From positions 1,240,001 through 1,304,000 of the forward strand of contig JAQOTA010000054.1 in NCBI GenBank assembly GCA_029532415.1: a stretch of 64,000 nucleotides of DNA. The letters run 5' to 3'. The notes under the pieces were generated by a model. The model did not search any database. It was not told where the DNA came from and saw nothing but the letters and a program-made list of their open reading frames with translations. The translations under genes and the position numbers were made by a program. Origin of the DNA: Marasmius tenuissimus (Eukaryota > Basidiomycota > Agaricomycetes > Agaricales > Marasmiaceae). This document shows positions 33,191 to 45,653 of the stretch, piece after piece; the first letter of the stretch is position 1, and every line of letters begins with the position of its first letter.

Positions 33191-34864
33191 CTAATCCCAC
33201 TCTTGATCCATAGAGCGAGTTGCGAGATGACCGAGTATTATGGTCTGTGGATAAACTTCTCCATCGGGTGGTAAGATGATCTCTGTTCCGACACCTGGGC
33301 GACCAAGCCAGAGACGCTTGTCAAAAAAACAAACAGGTCGAATATCCCCAAGTTGACGGAGATTGTCCATGATAGGCCGCGACTTGAAGTAAGGGAATAA
33401 CGAGGGTTGCATGGCGATCTCATAGTCGCGTATTTCAGCTTCAGTGAAACCGCAGAGCGAGCGAAACGCAGGGTGGGTGGAGAGATCCTCGTAGTAGATA
33501 GAGGTTGAGGAGAATAGAGGTGTGTGTTTCCGATCTAGCTGCGCCCCTGCTTGAGCGTAACCAGTAAGAAAGACACGGACGTAACCACCCCAGGCTGCAT
33601 CGGACAAGTCCGTGTAAACATCGGTCAGAACGGAGGCGATCTCTTTTTCATCGAATGGTAGGCGCAAACCATCATAGTTCTGGACGACGACGTACAGCGG
33701 ATTGGACGCCCGGAGGGTTTGACGCAGAAAATTCTAGGGCGGAGTGTCAGCGCGATAAAAAACATATGGCTGAAGACCTACGGCTAGTGTGACGAAAGAT
33801 AGATGGTCCATGTCCAACACCGGACGATCGACGTGGAACAATGGTTCGTATATATCGAGTATGTCTTCAACTTGGCTCCTGATGTAGGACCATAGAGCCT
33901 CCCTGAGATCTTTAGCTTGGGCCAACTTCGGGTTGTAATCGCTAAAATCAAGGCGAAGTACCACACATCGGAACCGATCGTCGGGCTTCAGCGTCCAATA
34001 TTGCCGCCCGACAGCGAGGCGAGAGAAGATCTCCGGCTCTTTATCATAATTCCAGTCGTAAAACCCAGCCACCATTTCTGCCATCGTACGAAGCCCATAG
34101 CCATGAGGCCGGCGGAATACGTTAATTCCAGAGGGGGCCAAGTAGTAGCTTAGCAGTTGGAGGGCCTTGGTTTTGTCGACGAACAACATTCCTGGACAAG
34201 TAACGAGTTGATAGAATGGTACCCGGCCCAAAGGGACTTGCTGTACTGTCATAAGTTATGGGTATGGAATTGAATAGGGGCGGACAGACCTGTGGCCTGA
34301 TCCGCTTCGCGACATAAACCGTTCCGCGGACTAGTTTGATTGGGTCGTCCATAAAAGGTGTAGGTATTGAACGAGAGCTATCTGGTTTTTCTGTATCTGT
34401 GTCACCCGGATTAGTTGTCCTGTCTTGAACTTCCCCGTTCGACACTGGGGCGGAGGCTGTTGATCAACAATCAGTAAACCTGAACCGAGCGCACAACTTG
34501 TTGTCAGAAGAATTAGGAGTCGAGGATCGGTCCTGGCATCCACACAGTTACCAATTCGCTGGTGTCCTTGCCTAGAGGAAGATATGATTGGGAAAAAATT
34601 GCAGGGAAAGCACGAACGAAGTGAAAACTCCTGTTCCCTGAATTCCTCCCCCTGAAAGACTCCATAGCTATAGTAGCCAGCGTTATCGAGCAGGCCTACG
34701 AGATATGAGGGGCTTGTTAGTCGTTGTGGTTGATCTAAACCAAGGACCCGCAACATGCCTTCAATGTCTTCTGATTCTGAGAGGCGTAGACGAATGAAAG
34801 AAGGATTCAATGAAGTGACTTCATGGCGAGGATGTTCCTGTGTGGATTCGGGCACAGACGACAT
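33191..34864 (-). CDS. AAA-ATPase-like domain protein with altered Walker A
   Basis: This multi-exon gene runs from MSSVPESTQEHPRHEV (34864) to RSMDQEWD-stop (33191). The middle reads VPLGRVPFYQLVTCPGMLFV, DKTKALQLLSYYL, GINVFRRPHGYGLRTMAEM, then FYDWNYDKEPEIFSRLAVG and a C-terminal part with NPLYVVVQNYDGLRLPF. This is the layout of the fungal AAA-ATPase-like family (PF09820 type). In that family the GINVFRRP segment precedes a P-loop; here GYGLRT has Leu where a GKT/GKS lysine is expected. The Walker B-like Asp of LLIDNYD is kept as VVQNYD. ATP hydrolysis is therefore doubtful. Splicing of the first third is uncertain. Confidence 0.65.
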
Positions 34865-35234
34865 CTTGGAGAGTCAAAGACAAGTCCTGGTGCAAGTTGC
34901 AGTGCTGCGAAATTGAGCTAAATCCGGTGTCAAACGGCCCGGGGCCAATGATCGGGCCTCTCGTCTCCGGCCTCGAAGCTTATTAGTCGGCCTCAGGCCT
35001 TAGGCTTCAGCTCAAAAGTAGTAGTGTAAGCAGCATGAGTAGCGAAGATTGGTATCGCAGTGATAGATGCTACTAGCCATAGCTTGTGCATGTAAACTAC
35101 CGCTTGCGAAGCTGGAACGAAACAATAGACGATAAACCAATGTATCTAGTTACAGCAATCAATTGAGAGCAGCTACATTCATAGACCAATCGAGCAACCA
35201 GGGTTCACGCGCCACCCGTACGGTATTGAGTGCT
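34865..35234. other. intergenic spacer
   Basis: Nothing recognisable; lies between the start of the AAA-ATPase-like gene and the end of the flavin monooxygenase gene. Confidence 0.5.
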
Positions 35235-37091
35235 CTAGGCGGACAAGGCCCGGAGCCTAAGCCTATCTGCCACTTTCCAGATGTTCCCCATGAGCTCCCC
35301 GTGCCGCCGATTGCCAAGGACAATGGCCAACACGAAGACACCCAACCCATACGTCGTAAAACTGGTTGTCTTCGCCCACCTCCACAGTCTCTTCAAAATC
35401 CAGACCTTCGAGCCACCCTCCATCCCAAAAACACCCCACCTCGGAATCCGCGTTGCCTTCCAAAACAAACTCGCATGGCCCGGCCACGACGCCGAGTTCC
35501 TCCCATACTCATTCATATACCAGTTCGAACACCCAGCCTGGAAGACCGATCCCTCCAACTGATGATGAATGTCGTTCGTCCACTGATTCTCCGCCGTGGC
35601 TTTGACCTCAACGACGTCGGCTCGCCTGTCTATGATCGGCGCAAGGAGGCTACGAGCAATGTATTCGACCTGAACCTCGCACGCGAACAAGGCTGAGTTG
35701 TGTGCCGGGAATGTGTTCGGTCCGAAGAGGATACCGAAGTTGGGGAAGTTGTGTATGTAGGAACCCATGTAGGCTTGAGCACCCCGGTCTTCTTTCCATT
35801 GTTCGTTTAACGTCTTGCCATCCTTTCCAACGAGCTCCATGGGCGTGAGGAACTGCTGGACCTTGAAGCCTGTAGCGAGGACGATCAAGTCGAATGAGGT
35901 ATGCGTGCCGTCAACGTTGACGATACCGGTCTCGTCAATGGCATTGATACCCTCGGGGACAACTTCGACGTTGGGAGCGTTGAGGGATCCGAGGTAGCCC
36001 GGGTCGAAGATGCGACGTTTGCACCCTGTGAAGACGCGCGTAAGCGGACTGCGACACGTTTCGATAGGGAGAACTACTCACCCAACGGGAAATCAGGAAT
36101 CAGGAACCCATGGTACTTCTGAGGGGCGACCGAAAGGATATACTCTCTCGCGTGTCTCTCTACCTGCTCCCTCTCCTTCGTCTCTCGCTTCCCAGCCATA
36201 TACGTTGTCACCAGGTTATCGTTCAACTGGAACATCTTCAACCTCAACCACTTCTGCCACAGCGGAATCCACTTGAAACACCACTTCTCCAGTTGCGTGT
36301 AGTCTCGATTCGGCCTCTCATGGTACCACTGGGGACTCCTCGCATATTGTTTTACGAAGCCTGCGCCATCCCTCAAGAGCGCTGGTACGACTTGCGCCGC
36401 AGAGCAGCCGTTTCCGATAACTGCAACCCGCTTTCCACGAAAGTCGTAGTTGTGATTCCACCTCGCAGTATGGAACACCCCGCCCTCGCCCTTGAACGTC
36501 TGCATGCCTTCGAATTTGATATCACGGGGAAAGGATATCCCACCGACGCCAGATATCAAGACAGTAGCAGAGCGAACGAATTCGACCTTGGTGAGGGAAT
36601 CGTAAAGTTTGACGTCCCATTTCCGACTAGATGCATTCCACGAAGCCCCAAGGCATTCGATGTCAAACTTCATATGCTTGCGGAGGTCAAATTTGTCGAC
36701 CGTGTCTTCCATATCTGCCCGCAACCATGAGTTAGCTAGTACGAAGATACGAGATCAGGACACGCACAATCCAGAATTTCCGGCCCATCACATAATTCCT
36801 TCGACCAGTTCGGGTTCTGGTTGAAGTGAAACGAGTACAACACGGTAGGAACGTCGCATCCTACTCCAGGGTAGGTGTTTGTCCGCCATGTGCCTCCTAC
36901 ACCATCCAGCTTTTCGTAAATCTATAAGCAAACGAACCCCCACGATGTCAGCTAGAATTCGGACGCGATAGGTCATACTGAAGGCTCACCGTGAAGTCGT
37001 CGAACCCATATTGATGCTTCAACGTGTATGCCATAGAGATGCCCGAAGGGCCTGCACCGATGATAATCACGTCCGGGGAAGTAAGGGCCAT
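35235..37091 (-). CDS. flavin-dependent monooxygenase, Baeyer-Villiger type
   Basis: Starts MALTSPDVIIIGAGPSG at 37091 (FAD-binding Rossmann motif) and ends RLRALSA-stop at 35235, in about four exons and roughly 540 residues. Seen in order: the Rossmann motif, FKGEGGVFHTARWNHN matching the Baeyer-Villiger fingerprint FxGxxxHTxxW, a second Rossmann motif VAVIGNGCSAAQ, LIVLATGFKVQQF, and a C-terminal hydrophobic segment (YGLGVFVLAIVLG) that may anchor it in a membrane. Class B enzymes of this kind use FAD and NADPH to oxidise ketones to esters; the substrate is unknown. No defects were found. It could act with neighbouring oxidative genes, but no biosynthetic core gene is nearby. Confidence 0.85.
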
Positions 37092-39064
37092 TTTCGAGGG
37101 GTCAACACTCAAAGCTGGAGAGACTTCCTGGGGCACCGGGCTTTATTATAAACAATCTGTGCTCCTCACCGGGCCACGACCATTTGGATTCTTCCTTGCC
37201 TTATCGAGTATTGTGACCCCGTTGATGTATAATAGCATTACCTCACCGAAGTTGTGATGGCGGGAACGCTTGGGAACGAAGGACCAGTTAAGTGAATGCG
37301 CTTCGCACGAGTTGAAGCAGCCTGGAAGACGTCGGCCGACCCACGCAGCGTTGAGTGCTGGGTAATGGGGAGTTGAGGTTGTAAAAGGATGAAGCAGAGC
37401 TCGGTGCTGGTGGATGAGTGGTCGCCACGACGAATGCCAAGATGAGAGGTACGAATCACAGCGAGCGCAGGGAATTAAGACGAAGCAGCTAAAACAAGAA
37501 TAGACATCAGATCCTGAGAAGATGTCGCAAATGCACAGTAATAATCCAATGCACTCACGGAAGGATCATCAAGTGTTATCGCTGGAGTACAGGTATCTGG
37601 CGACCATCGTGTGCTAGGTCTAACCTAATGGGTGCCAGTTTCAAACGAACGGATGAACGTAGGGAGGCCGCCTGGTGGCGTGGTGTTGGTAGTAGTGCTG
37701 AATTCGCAAATTCATGGCCTGACAAGTCAAAGATAAGCCCCTCAATGCCGTCTTACTTCTTCCGCCTGACCTTCCTCCCAGTGCACACACTCCCGGCCTT
37801 TCCAGATCCTTCCTTCTCGCCGACATGACCACTCTTCCTTTTGTACGCCCCCCCGCAGCTGAACGAAATCCGTTAACTCAGCATCCTCCCTCTGAGGTCG
37901 CATTTGGGCAGCGTGACTCTCTTTCTGACGAATGGTCCAATTTTCATCTACTTCCCCCCTTGGTCGATCCTCGGATGACTCGTCACAGGAGCTTGACTGT
38001 CCCTGTGGGAGTATCCTTGCCATCGCGGCCATCCGGCGGCCTGGCTCTCTGCGTAGAGATTGAACGTTCACGTTTTCGTTGCGCTCATCGAGGTGCTGGG
38101 TCGGTGTGGGGGTCCGAGCAAGATATAGGTGAAGGTAAAGATCGTGTATGTCGAATGTTTGTTATGTGAAGGTGGAGAAGACGAGAGCCTGTCGACCTCT
38201 GCATCTATCACTGACACAGTTCGTATACTCGGCGGGGACAACGGTGCCGAACTATTCGTTCTATGGTTATTTGCAAAACACCAGTCAATTCACGATAGGT
38301 CTTCGTACTGATTCTCTGAGCGTCCCAGTGGAGGGCTATCCTGGCGTGCTGTCGCTTTCGCACATCCATTCCCAGAATTCAGCATCGTACACGTTCTTGA
38401 AAGAGATACATCGCCCTGGTTCAATTTGAGGATAAGGTACTCGGTACGCAAAAGCAAAGAAAATACTCACCAGATTCCGCTAATGAACATCTTTGTATCA
38501 GCTCTTCACCTCTCGTTCACCCACTACTCTTGTGTAATTTCTCCCAAAACATTGATTAAGTTATGTTGGGCTGCTTTGCTTGCGCGAGCTAAAACCCATA
38601 GAGGACAGTGGTGGTGGTGGTGGTATGGAAGGAACAGCGGTCGCGCCTTTCCCATCAATGCATCACCTCCATCCACTCAAATCGCGACTTTAATGAACGC
38701 GGGCAACACAAGCTCAAACTCAAGGGTCAGCGTGCTCTCTGACCCTTAGGCAGCTACTATAGACTTCCAGGTTTCCTGAGGCATGCGTACTTGGACCTAT
38801 AAGCATTTCTACACCATTATCGGTACACGGATGGCCACTATTTCTCTGGCCAAGGATACCCGCCGCTGGTATCCCTGCATCCGGTCTGAGTCAAAACGTC
38901 GCGTCGAAACCAATAGCTAGTAGATTATTTTACATTGCCCGCAGGCTTCTTGGTTGATCCTTTCCTCAGCCATAACTACCTGAGTGTTGTAAATCGAATG
39001 TTCGGATTCCAACTGCCAAACCACACGCAGTTTCCATAATGAAGGCCTCGACCTGACATTAGTC
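37092..39064. other. 2.0 kb without a recognisable gene
   Basis: Short open frames on both strands only. A plus-strand stretch near 38150-38430 reads somewhat like protein (QFVYSAGTTVPNYSFYGYLQ) but has no clear start or family. A CTG/GTGG microsatellite-like run lies at about 38610. Confidence 0.4.
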
Positions 39065-39645
39065 CTAGAGACGCTCCTGACGGAAGGCAATAACAGTTTT
39101 AGCGTATTGAGGATAGTCGGAGGCCACCAGTGCTTTGTACGGCTAAGTAGAATTTGAACTAGGTTAAGGATCCCAACAACGGCGAGCCAGGAAAATCGAC
39201 TCACCTCCGAAGTTTGATGATGCTCAAACGCTGCCTTGTTCACGTATCTGGAGACCACGAATACGATAACCAATAGGTCAGTGAGACTCCCGCAGATCGA
39301 TACTTGAAGACACCCACTCCTCAAGCACCGTAAACGTGTTACTATCGTCTGGGCCAAATCCTCGCGTGAGACGATACCTGATGAACAGTAAATCATCCGA
39401 GTATACGAAGGTGAACGTGGCGGATGCCCACGTACATCAACGTTCCAGGCTCCTTGTCAGAATTAGCCACTTTCGAGATAGCAAGGACGTGTCTCTCGAA
39501 CTCGTCTGCTTTATCCGAGTCGGGAGTAGTGATCTCTACAACGAGGAAGAACCTTGCGTTCGGATCGAGCTGTTCTCTGCAAGAGTATCGATGAGCTCGA
39601 AATTGAAGGTTCTCGAGTATCCTGTACTCACAGCTGGCTGAACAT
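39065..39645 (-). CDS. ABM-domain protein, copy F
   Basis: Same five-exon pattern as the ABM genes at 0.3-4.3 kb. The tiny exon 1 starts ATGTTCAGCCAG at 39645. The spliced product contains NARFFLVVEITTPDSD, KADEFERHVL, KEPGTLMYRLTRGFG, FTVLEEYVNKAAFEHHQ and ends FRQERL at 39065, about 111 residues. It is intact but the most diverged intact copy. It lies 35 kb from the cluster, inside the segment inferred to be inverted. Before the flip it would have been on the opposite strand and nearer the cluster. Confidence 0.75.
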
Positions 39646-40714
39646 GATTATTTAGGTCGACTGACAAGATTGGTGTTGGTTTGTGCGGTGGGGGTCGACA
39701 AGAACTTGCACCGTGTGGTGGTCGCAGACTCAAAGCAACGTCCAGGTTCGATGAGACCAGAGTTCATGATATCGATGTCCTTGTCCAGGGTTGTCCTGAT
39801 CTTGGCAACCACCTACTGCGAGCGTAAACTGGCAACGACGTGAACTTCGGCGCGTCGATAGAATGAAGTACATAACTCACCTGTCGTTTTGGCTGACTAC
39901 TTGATAGGTCTGTAACTAACCTGGCTTGATGGCAAATATTTACAGTCATTCTTGCCATTGTCAGGTGGGAACATGCTGAGTTTCAGGTCCAACTACTGGG
40001 GTCGACTGAAGCTGGTAGTATGACCTTCTAGCGTTGAGCTGTGAGTTTGTGGATGGTTTCCACCCAAGTTTGAAGAATAATTCCCCGCTTCGATTGGTAC
40101 CCCGGTGATTCGTTCCTTGAATGAGTCTCCGAGTTTTGGTTCTTTCTGAAGCATTTACGCAGTGTACGACGTCCTGGAAGTTATCCGACTGGTCCGGATG
40201 GTTTTCGAGCGTTGTAACGGCATATTCCCTGGAGTGAAAGAAGAAAATCCGCCATCTTTCTGATCTTTCTAGCGTTTTCCTAGAAGAGCTGGGTCGTTCT
40301 GGTTTGATCTGGGGACGAGATATAAATTATAACTCGACACGAAAACATCAGAAAAATTACTCACAGGTCGTTCTGAAATGCGTTGCACTACTCCTTCATT
40401 CATTACTCCCATGCACTATCCTCCTCCGTTTGCTAGGAATCCTCTAAGTACCGAATCGTTTCTTTGTGACGAGATGTTTTGGTTGGCATGTCAGACGCAA
40501 GCGCATAGACGGCGCCAGTGATGGTGGTTAGTGAAGAGGCCATACGCGAGCGCTTGAATTGGAAGTGGCAAGTACTACAGCGCCAAGCTTCAGATCCAGA
40601 GATTATGCGAATTATGTGGTCACTGCTTCTACGCAGTATACAAGTATGTACAGTTAGGCTAGTATACAGCAAATACATCCAATAGATCGCGAATTTTGCG
40701 TAAAAGATCGTGAG
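39646..40714. other. spacer upstream of ABM copy F with decayed exon-like match
   Basis: No gene. Around 39940 the minus strand reads CTGTAAATATTTGCC, similar to the end of the isolated exon at 4844-5007 (CTGTAAATATTGTCATTGC). It lies at a comparable position relative to an ABM gene, which suggests co-duplication and decay. The rest holds nothing recognisable. Confidence 0.4.
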
Positions 40715-42794
40715 TTATGTTCTCTTCTTCTTCCTCACTGGCACGGTGATGACAACTTCCGGCTTCGGGCGCTTCTTAAGCTCAGCATAGTCCATAATCT
40801 CATCCTCCGAGTTCACAGCAATATCGTTATCGACCGCAGTAGCCCCTGATTCACTGAACAGTGGTGATTCGGGTCGCGACTGAGGATTCTCCGCCCCCGC
40901 AAAGTTTGAAGTAACATTTTGGCGGTTGACCCTCGACGAGGGCTTTCTAGTGTCTCTGCCCTGAGCCCGAAGTCCGCGTGAAGAGTCGACGATGTGTCGT
41001 TTGCGTTTCTGCGGGACTTGAGATGCCGCGGGAATCACTGGAGATGGCGAACGTCGCGGTTGAGGCAAAGAGTTTGGAGAACGTGATGTCAACTGGGAAG
41101 GACCTGATTGTAATCGAGGCGACGAGGCCAACGACGAAGATGAAGGGACAATTGGTGGGATCGACGACGATGAAGATGCCTCTTTCTTGACACGAATGTT
41201 GCAATCGCTACTCTGCTCGACTTTGACCTTCACGTTTTTCTCGTCTGGCTTCTCGATACTCTTCAACGCCTCGGCGAGCTTCCGAGTGAGGCTATCACAT
41301 CTGGCCAGCAGCTCGGAGTTCCCCTCGTGAGTGAAATTGTTCCTGATATTCGCGAGTTCGGTGACCAGGCCGGACATGTTATGGTAGAGGTCCTGCACCA
41401 TAGCCCCGTGGCCGACTTCAGACGCTTGCGCGGAAGCAGGCTGAGATTGCAGACGCGCAAGTTCGGCTATGGAGAAATTACATCTATAAGTCAGGAACAC
41501 GGAGACAATCGCTCTACCCACCGTCTTTCTTCTCGTTGTTTTCCTTCAGCATTCGAATAATCTCCTCTTGTTCCCGATTGACGACCGCAATAGTCTCCTT
41601 CTCCTTCTTCAGCTTCTCAGCCTCCATCTGATAGTAAGTGAGGGCATATTTGATCTGGGTCTCCGCGTCTTCAGGTCAGAGAAAAAACTCTTTCAGCGAA
41701 CGCTTGATCATGACGACACCAATCATACGCACTTTTCATCTGCTCTCCAGCTTGTTTGACCGCGTTTTTCTGATTCTCCAGCTGGACTTTCAGTTCATCC
41801 CGTTCATGTGAAGTCTTCTGTACCTCCGCCTTTGCCTCTTTTATCCTAGTCTCCAAGCCGCTCATCCTCACCAAGACCTCTCCTCGACCCCGCCTTTCCT
41901 CCTGCACAATCGCCTGTAGTTGTGTTTGAGTCCGACGAATATCTTCATTCTCACGACGAAGATCTTCGCGCTCGCAAACGAGGACATTGTTTCGCGATAT
42001 CTCGGCTATAGCGTGGATGTGAGCTCAATGCTTGTCAAAGAGAGATAAGAACAGACCATCCAATTTGGCCTGAAGGGTCATTCTGGCTCTGTTCTTGGTT
42101 TCGAGAACCGCTTGTAACTGAATGATCTTCTCCACCCCCGAGCCGTTGGGTCGCTGGAGATGGCTGGTACTCGAAGGAAGTACGGAAGTGTTATCCTGTG
42201 AAGAGCTTGAAGAGGCAGTCGGGGTCAAAAGTGACAGGGAGCGCGAGTTGTGGACAGAAGCCGAGTCGTATGGTGGATCCAAGCCTACAGAGGGTGGTCT
42301 GCCAGAGGAAGATCTTCCCGAATTTGAGGCCATCCCACCATCTTCGGTAGAAGTGGAGGATTGTGGACGCGGACTTCTCATCTTGGCCATGTCAACTTGA
42401 CAGTGCTGCTCAAGCTCCCTAAATGCCTTAATTCCCAGCTCTAGAACGCGGCAGACTCTTGTATCTCGTTCGTTCTTAGTCCAGCAGCACTGTGTTCCGT
42501 AGACGTAGCAATTGTGACACGCTACCGTCTTTTGACTGGAGATGCAGGGTGAACAGGGGATTCGTGAGGTTCGGCATGGTGTGCATTTCGTCCTGGTCTA
42601 TGTTGTAGCTCAGTTGAACTGAGAAGTATTGGAAGAAGACTCTAACTCACCGAGTTCTCGTTCTCCCGGCACCACCTCTTTATGTCCTCGCTATCCAGCA
42701 CTCTCGTGTACTCCTCGATGAATTGCTGTTTCGAGAGCGCAACGGAAGTGGGTGTGTCATAGCTTACAAGGTCTTGGTTCACAACCGTTCCCAT
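40715..42794 (-). CDS. cysteine-cluster and coiled-coil nuclear-type protein
   Basis: Starts MGTVVNQDLVSYDTPTS at 42794. After an intron the frame enters a cysteine-rich segment (CTPCRTSRIPCSPC, then CHNCYVYGTQCCW) that could bind zinc. It continues with a Ser-rich linker (MAKMRSPRPQSSTSTEDGG), heptad-like helices (IIQLQAVLETKNRARMTLQA; GLETRIKEAKAEVQ), and a long Ser/Pro-rich tail ending in basic motifs (KKRPKPE..., VRKKKRT) typical of nuclear localisation. Stop is at 40715. There are about six exons. No named family was recognised. A DNA- or chromatin-associated role is inference from composition. Confidence 0.6.
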
Positions 42795-43545
42795 TCTTCA
42801 GAGTTATGGTCTTGATTGTAGGTTGTGTCGTGGTGGGCAGTGCTAAGCTCACGGGTGAGTTGAAGATCACGATGAGAATTTACCGACGCAGTCAGGTAGA
42901 ATGACGGTCTTCTTGTATCCCATAAGCGAGAGGTTGGCCTTCCGATGCGCAAATGTCGGTGGAAGGTGACGGTCGGAAGGAGAGTGGGCGGTTGTTGATC
43001 CTTGTTGATCCACGACACAAAAGAAGGTCACGTTGCTTCAGATTGAACCGCTGCTTTGACCTTTACCATCACTTCAAATCTCCTCCTCCAACACGGCTTC
43101 ACTCTGGCCTTCAACCTCGAGATCGTCGCCATTCGTATCAAAGGGACGTGACTTGCCCAACATAGCTCATCACAGTGACGATCGGCAGCAGAGCGCTTGA
43201 GCTATAATAACCCCATCCTCCGTTACTCTGTCCGTCTGTTGTCAAATGTTCAACCATTCAAACTCGTCAAGAATCTCGATTTCTGGTGGAGCCTTTAGCG
43301 TTGCTCATGGGAATCAACTCAACTACTATACACAAGCTCCACAAGATCAACCCTGGTTTCTTCCTGGAGAGGAGTGGAAGGAGCAGATTTATCGCGAGGT
43401 GTCTTGAATCGCTTGCGTTTCTCTGGTTGGCACCTCCTAACATCGTCTGATATAGTATGAAAGAATGCCGACGGGTCGAATCCAGCTGATCAAAACGATC
43501 TCCGAGACTGGAGTGAAACGGCAAACTTACGAAGAATCTTGATCA
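42795..43545. other. spacer between divergent genes
   Basis: No gene is recognised. It is probably the shared upstream region of the minus-strand gene ending at 40715 and the plus-strand gene starting near 43546. Confidence 0.4.
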
Positions 43546-45441
43546 ATGTCGCTGATTGAGGGAAGCGACACCTCCGGGGCGAAGCGTGTCTTTCACCTGG
43601 CTTGCTCTGTGAGCGGAACTCGGGAGTCTCCACCCTTCCTACTTGTCAAGTATACCGGGCGCGATGCGAAACGCGTGAGTCGCGAGAAGGAACTTATTAT
43701 CTTCTTTGCTGAACCTTGGCACAGGCGTTCAAGATGGACGTTCTGCAATTCTCCCGACTCAAGTATGCCCTCTTCGGAACTGGCTTCAACACTCAGTGAA
43801 ACTGAACACCAACCAGGGATCCAGTATTTCCGCAGCTACGCGGTTTCAATGACTCGTAGATCCCAATGGTCATTTTCCATGATTGTGAGTGGCAGGCTCT
43901 CCGTTTGACACTTCTACAAAATGACTAACGTTGCTTCTTGCTTGATCAGTGCTGGTACCGGCCAGACATGCTATTGAATATACCCAGAATTCCCTGACTA
44001 TGTTGTGCTACCTACGTTTGCAAGGGACCGCAGTATGTCAATCACATCTATAGGGCCACTGTCTTGATCCCATTAGATGTATTATAGGCTGCTTCGACTA
44101 TCCCAACTTCCTTTGCCAATTTTATATCACCAACTACGATGTGTCGATATGGGTATCTTGAAGCCGAAAACATCTGGATCCGACCACAAACAGGAGATGT
44201 CTTCCTCGGACCTGCTGGCCCGAAGCTTCTCAATTCTTTCGTCGTGTCTATGAAGATGGGTCCAAGGAGTCGTGATGCTCCGTTACCCCTCAGCTCGTGC
44301 AACGATGCCACACTTCTTAGCTACTTGGCGCAGAACTCAACAAGTGGCTTTGTGCTTTCTGACCTCTCCTGGTATAAAAATAGGCACCTTTCTGTGGTCC
44401 CGCACCGAGCCACGGTAACTCGGAACTGACAGAGACAACCATGGAAGATGGAAGGACACGGTATACTGCTTACTTGACATTCCCATGACTGTGGTTTACT
44501 GTTGCCGTAGGCTCACGATATTGGATCGTCACATTTTGAACGACGAGACCTCAAATCTCGTCTTAGGCTCCAAGTTTGCTTTCTTCACTAACAGAGTCAA
44601 CCCGTCAACCTACAGGGAGGCATGGCTGAGTCAAGCTATCCACGTCTTTCACGTCTTGGGTATCCCGAGGGAAGAATGGGAGGACTACAGTACGTGCTCG
44701 ACGATCAACGATTGGGCTATTAAGCGTATATCCACTCATCGTCTACCCTACAGCCTTGTCTGCAACTAGTTGCATTTATGTATCCCCCGATTACTCTGGT
44801 CATGCTCAGGCCCGCCAGAGTGACATTCAGTTCGATCCGCCAATCTACCTTTTTGTCCTGCCACCCCCACGACAGCCTGTCCATGTGGCTTTTTGGTCTC
44901 AAGCATCCACCGAAAGTCTATGCTACTGGTCGGTCGACCCGGACGGGAACAGGAAATTATCTGAAGCACAGCGTATGGCACTTGGCCTTCCTTGTTTCCA
45001 ACGTTCCCAACTCTTACCGTGGAATTCTGGACGTTGGGAGATCGAAGTCTATGATGTTATGCGACGGTGGCAAGAGGCCAAAGGGTTTGACCCTACAACT
45101 ACGGACTTTGCTCAATCAATGGGTCATCCGATCCTCGAAATCATACCTCAGGATGAGGCTCGTTTTGAAACTTGCCAAGAGAATGTTGAGCATGTCGGTG
45201 AGTTTCCCGTCTTCTCTTCTCTCCTACACAAACCGACCAAGCCTTAGGAAATCAGAAGCACGAGCAGGGGTCGGAACCAATGCAGGTGGACGAGTTCTCT
45301 GAGACCATCCCGGACCCACAAGCTTCTCCGGCGTCGTCACGACAGGGTCTCGTAGACAGTTCTTTGATGGACATTGACATGGAGGATTGCAACGGTCGTA
45401 TGGCTGACCTTAGCGTCGACACAATCTCGATAGATGTATAG
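43546..45441 (+). CDS. hypothetical protein, multi-exon
   Basis: The best supported part is the 3' half: PPIYLFVLPPPRQPVHVAFW, CYWSVDPDGNRKLSEAQRMA, RWEIEVYDVMRRWQEAKGFD, then after an intron NQKHEQGSEPMQVDEFSETI and an acidic end DISIDV-like tail stopping at 45441. Upstream exons include CRYGYLEAENIWIRPQTGDV and LTILDRHILNDETSNLVLGS. The proposed start (MSLIEGSDTSGAKRVF at 43546) and the first introns are uncertain. No domain was recognised; the mixture of Trp-rich folded segments and an acidic tail resembles other uncharacterised Agaricomycete proteins. Confidence 0.5.
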
Positions 45442-45646
45442 AAGATAAAATATATTAGCACATCTTGTAAGTAGTATGTAGTTGACCCCAAGTCTCGAAC
45501 CATAAGTCCTTAACCAATATACTACTAGGTTCGGCGAAGGATACTACAACTTTGCCAAGGCATCAACAAGGCCGGCCTGAAGAGCCAAGGTCCGATCGGT
45601 GGCGAGGCCCGGGCGGTCCGATACCACCAATGCTAATCACTTTCCA
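45442..45646. other. inner flank of right element; second half of a split intergenic block
   Basis: Read on the minus strand from 45646, the sequence TGGAAAGTGATTAGC...TCGGACCGCCCGGGCCTCGC matches the second half of the block at 1345-1505 and 2780-2940. Its first half stops at 5314. Confidence 0.65.
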
Positions 45647-45653
45647 ACTTCTC
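45647..45653 (-). repeat. element end, GAGAAGT (right copy, inner)
   Basis: ACTTCTC on the plus strand; counterpart of 12837-12843. Confidence 0.75.

Larger units (their letters stand above)
12844..45646. other. 32.8-kb segment between inverted elements, apparently inverted
   Basis: Both junctions make sense only if this segment is flipped. The exon starting at 12844 continues in frame from the sequence beyond the other element (53177, minus strand). The intergenic block that stops at 5314 continues at 45646 read backwards. Recombination between the two inverted element copies, homologous or YR-catalysed, would produce exactly this arrangement. An assembly error at the long inverted repeats would look the same. 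Confidence 0.7.

Noticed and set aside
45480..45540. tRNA-like A-box and B-box motifs on the minus strand (TAGTATATTGGTTAAGGA, GGTTCGAGACT)
   Set aside because: The boxes are too close together and no acceptor, anticodon or T stem can be paired; not called as a tRNA.
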